Shown piece by piece: positions 61,879-64,000 of a stretch of 64,000 nucleotides of DNA. Numbering within the stretch: position 1 is the first letter of the stretch; every line of letters starts with the position of its first letter. The notes below the pieces were generated by a model, which saw nothing but the letters and a program-made list of their open reading frames with translations, was not told the DNA's origin and did not search any database. Source of the stretch: Luidia sarsii (taxonomy: Eukaryota > Echinodermata > Asteroidea > Paxillosida > Luidiidae); the NCBI GenBank assembly GCA_949987565.1, contig OX465107.1:21120764-21184763 (forward strand). The letters run 5' to 3'. The position numbers were made by a program, and so were the translations under genes.

Positions 61879-62601
61879 CGTTGCCCTACTAGTACTAGTA
61901 CTACTACTACTACTAGTACTACTACTAGTAGTAGTACTACAAGTAGTAGTAGTACTAGTACTTCTAGTACAACTACAAGTAGTAGTACTACAGACTACAG
62001 TACTTGTACTAATTCCTCCATGGTTCAACTTAGCTTTACACCAGTGGCAGTACTACAGTACTACTACTAAGTACTAGTACTAGTAGTCATAGTTAGTAGC
62101 TGTTACTACTACTAGTAGTAGTGCTAGTAGTACTAGTACTAGTAGTAGTAGTAACAAGCACTAACTGTTGTGTAGATTATCTTGGACTAGTTCAGTCTAG
62201 TTGGTTGTGATAACATAATAATGATAATAACTTAGTCATAACGATAGCGTGATCTAGTCTACATAAATCAGTTGAACTAAACTAGGGTAACCGGTAAGGC
62301 AAAGGCTGATTTTTTTCGGCCTAGAAAAAGTAGAAAAAAATAACAAATTTGTAAATGCCGAAATGGTCTGACTGTACTGCACTATCATACTTTGTACCTC
62401 TACCAGTGAGTAATGGAGTACTGAGCGTAGGCCATTTAATTTTCCAAGGCCACACACTCCTTTTCAAGTTACATGGTGTCGCTGCACTGTTACCGCATAC
62501 CATCCACTACATTACGTGTACATACTTCCAACTTGAAAACCTTCAAGCCAACTATTTATTGTGCACTCCCGTTGTCTCGGGTCCGTTTCCATCGGCAACA
62601 G

Positions 62602-62738
62602 GCGTCTGGGCTGAGAGCGACGATGAGGACGAGGGCCGGGCGGGGTTCGGCACTGCCAATCGCCGTGGCAACTCAAAGGAGTTGAACTTCATCAGTACAG
62701 AGGTCAAAGGAGGTCAGCAGGAGAGCCAAGGTGGAGAG
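62602..62738 (+). CDS. TFIP11: TFIP11 exon 2
   Basis: A 137-nt exon after a CAACAG acceptor. The split codon gives Gly38, then VWAESDDEDEGRAGF, matching the YGVWAERDSDDE-R-F stretch of vertebrate TFIP11, and later LNFIS, matching its VNFIS motif. It ends in phase 0 at residue 83 before a GTATGA donor. The next expected part (acidic linker, then the G-patch) is not found in 62739-64000, so the gene continues beyond the right edge. Intron 1 (60572-62601) contains a complete foldback transposon. Confidence 0.92.
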
Positions 62739-63320
62739 GTATGAGAGAGAAGAAAAAAAAAACTATCTTCAGTTAATTTTCTTTCGCCTTTCACTGCCTG
62801 AAAGAGGCGCCCTTTGTGTGTAGTACCATGATGGAGCGTAGGCTGTGTAACGTGTGTCCGGGAAGTGTGTGCACCGATGCCCTTTGACCGCATACCCAGA
62901 CATGCCTTCACTCCAGCGGACAAATTTTCCAGATGGGCGGCCCCAACTGAGAGTGCAATTTGCAGTGAAGGAAGTGGGTGCATTCCACAGTCTGTCCAGC
63001 GACCGTATTGGCTGTGGGATCATGCCAACACACTGACTTCCATGGACGCCACGCACGCAGTCCCTCGATCACCCACAATGAAGCCCAACAAGAGCCCCAT
63101 TTTTGTTACCGCTCATCAGGCAATTCATGTGGTAACTTACGTGGCAACTTGTCATGCCAAAGATTGCTGAAAAAAGTCTCTGTTTAAAATTTGTAACCAT
63201 AGCGGTGTTTGAATAATTTCAAGAGTCCCAGAGCAGCTATACCATATCCGTCGTCCGTCCGCAAGGGGTTGAAAGATGGAAGAGAAGGCTGTCATCTATT
63301 CTGCATTGAGGTCAATAGTG
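62739..63320. other. TFIP11 intron 2, unassigned
   Basis: Open frames on both strands at about 62769-63170 (95-101 codons) look exon-like in composition but do not continue TFIP11 and match no family I know; possibly repeat-derived. Confidence 0.4.
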
Positions 63321-63552
63321 CAGGGCTCGAAATATCCACTGGACGGTGGACGGAGTCTAGTGATTTCGGCGTCGGTCTAGTGCCGAGTGTGACTGCGCTT
63401 GACCATCTGTCTAATGTTGTTTGTTTTCTTGCACCGGTCAACAAAAATGACATTCAGTCATTCAGATATTGTAAAAAAAAAATTGTTCAGGTCCAGTAAG
63501 ATTCTTCAGTTACTAGACCTGTTGTGGATTTGTTCTTGAAATTCGAGCCCTG
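63321..63552. mobile_element. hAT-like MITE
   Basis: Begins CAGGGCTCGAAAT and ends ATTCGAGCCCTG. CAG...CTG ends of this form are typical of hAT elements. The expected 8-bp target duplication is not clear. Confidence 0.65.
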
Positions 63553-63912
63553 TATGCTGCAATAATGTTTCCACCTTTTTCTTCATTCGGAGTTATTTTG
63601 CTCCTTTTTATTTCGTCAGTTTTTCATCCATCCTCAATGTCAGACGATATTAATTAAATCCAAGCATTACGTAAATTGAAAAGGTTTTACATGTTTACAC
63701 TACTATACACATTTACATTAGGCCAAAAAAAAAAATAGTTCTGCTTCCGATTACATGCCATTTCAAAATAGGGTAGGTAGGTCGGAATTTTTTTTTTTTT
63801 ACCAATTTTTTTTGTGCACAACCATATGGAGGCATCTGTGTGTATTAAAGGCATATTAGGTAATAGTAAAACATCAAGACTACCAAATAAGAACTTCTGT
63901 AATACAGTCACT

Positions 63913-64000
63913 CAGGGCTTGAAACGAAAGGAGCGCGATCGCACCCGCGCTCCTTAATGTTTTCCAAGGAGAGCAAAAAAAGCGCTCCCTACAAATTTAA
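63913..64000 (+). mobile_element. Start of a second hAT-like element, cut by the window edge
   Basis: Begins CAGGGCTTGAAACGAAAGG, related to the end of the element at 63321, followed by GC-rich GAGCGC stretches. The other end is outside the window. Confidence 0.45.

Larger units (their letters stand above)
60834..62022. mobile_element. Foldback-type element inside TFIP11 intron 1
   Basis: The ends are CATGGAGGA and TCCTCCATG, flanked by the perfect 7-bp direct repeat GTTCAAC at 60827-60833 and 62023-62029. Inside the termini are ACTAGT-rich stretches, then inverted tandem arrays of a 16-bp unit (GTCAACTCGTCCCCGA type) at 60877-61143 and 61760-61878. A unique core of about 600 bp follows. The outermost 40-odd bp of the two arrays match exactly as reverse complements. 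Core frames show a few Cys residues but no recognised protein. The layout (short terminal repeat, satellite arm, core) parallels the element at 20959-24263. Confidence 0.82.

Noticed and set aside
62769..63170. Third TFIP11 exon
   Set aside because: The translation does not resemble the acidic linker or G-patch that should follow, and the frames overlap on both strands.

Overview
The window is animal nuclear DNA. It has spliced genes with GT-AG introns, long repeat-filled introns, many short inverted-repeat transposons, tRNA-like SINE heads and a very large load of simple repeats. No bacterial, viral or organellar gene layout is visible. The repeat style, including foldback transposons with satellite-filled arms like the TU elements described from sea urchins, suggests a marine invertebrate, perhaps an echinoderm. 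That placement is a weak inference. Coding exons are much richer in G+C than the DNA around them.

Two genes can be supported, transcribed away from each other. (1) On the minus strand, four coding exons at 50927-50675, 16536-16480, 10461-10388 and 9157-8717 join in frame into a 274-residue Ras-like small GTPase of the RERG/RASL11/RASL12 group. Its introns are about 34 kb, 6 kb and 1.2 kb, so roughly two thirds of the window is inside this gene. It keeps the P-loop, NKAD and the G5 motif, but it lacks the switch I threonine and the Gly-Gln of the G3 motif, and it has no C-terminal CAAX box. (2) On the plus strand, the first two coding exons of TFIP11 (tuftelin-interacting protein 11, a spliceosome disassembly factor) lie at 60460-60571 and 62602-62738. 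The rest of that gene lies beyond the right edge.

Layout: 1-8.7 kb is repeat-rich DNA downstream of the GTPase gene, with a LINE 3' remnant, a GGGAGA array and a 32-bp minisatellite with CTCF-like cores. 8.7-50.9 kb is the GTPase gene, whose first intron holds a 3.3-kb foldback transposon (20959-24263), a 200-N assembly gap inside a GA array, a 26-bp tandem array, a 16-bp minisatellite and a 2.3-kb GGCA-rich higher-order array. 50.9-60.5 kb is the intergenic region, with a GC-rich probable promoter next to exon 1, a TTCGG-type minisatellite, CT and CCTT arrays and a perfect 100-bp palindrome. 60.5-64 kb is the start of TFIP11, whose first intron carries a second foldback transposon (60834-62022).

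The most notable content is the mobile DNA. There are two foldback elements with clear target-site duplications (6 bp and 7 bp). A 20-bp insertion looks like the two ends of the second element fused together. A perfect 100-bp palindrome is flanked by a 5-bp direct repeat. A widespread short repeat has a folded core resembling a decayed hammerhead ribozyme. Most long open frames in the window are stop-free readings of purine or pyrimidine arrays and are not genes.
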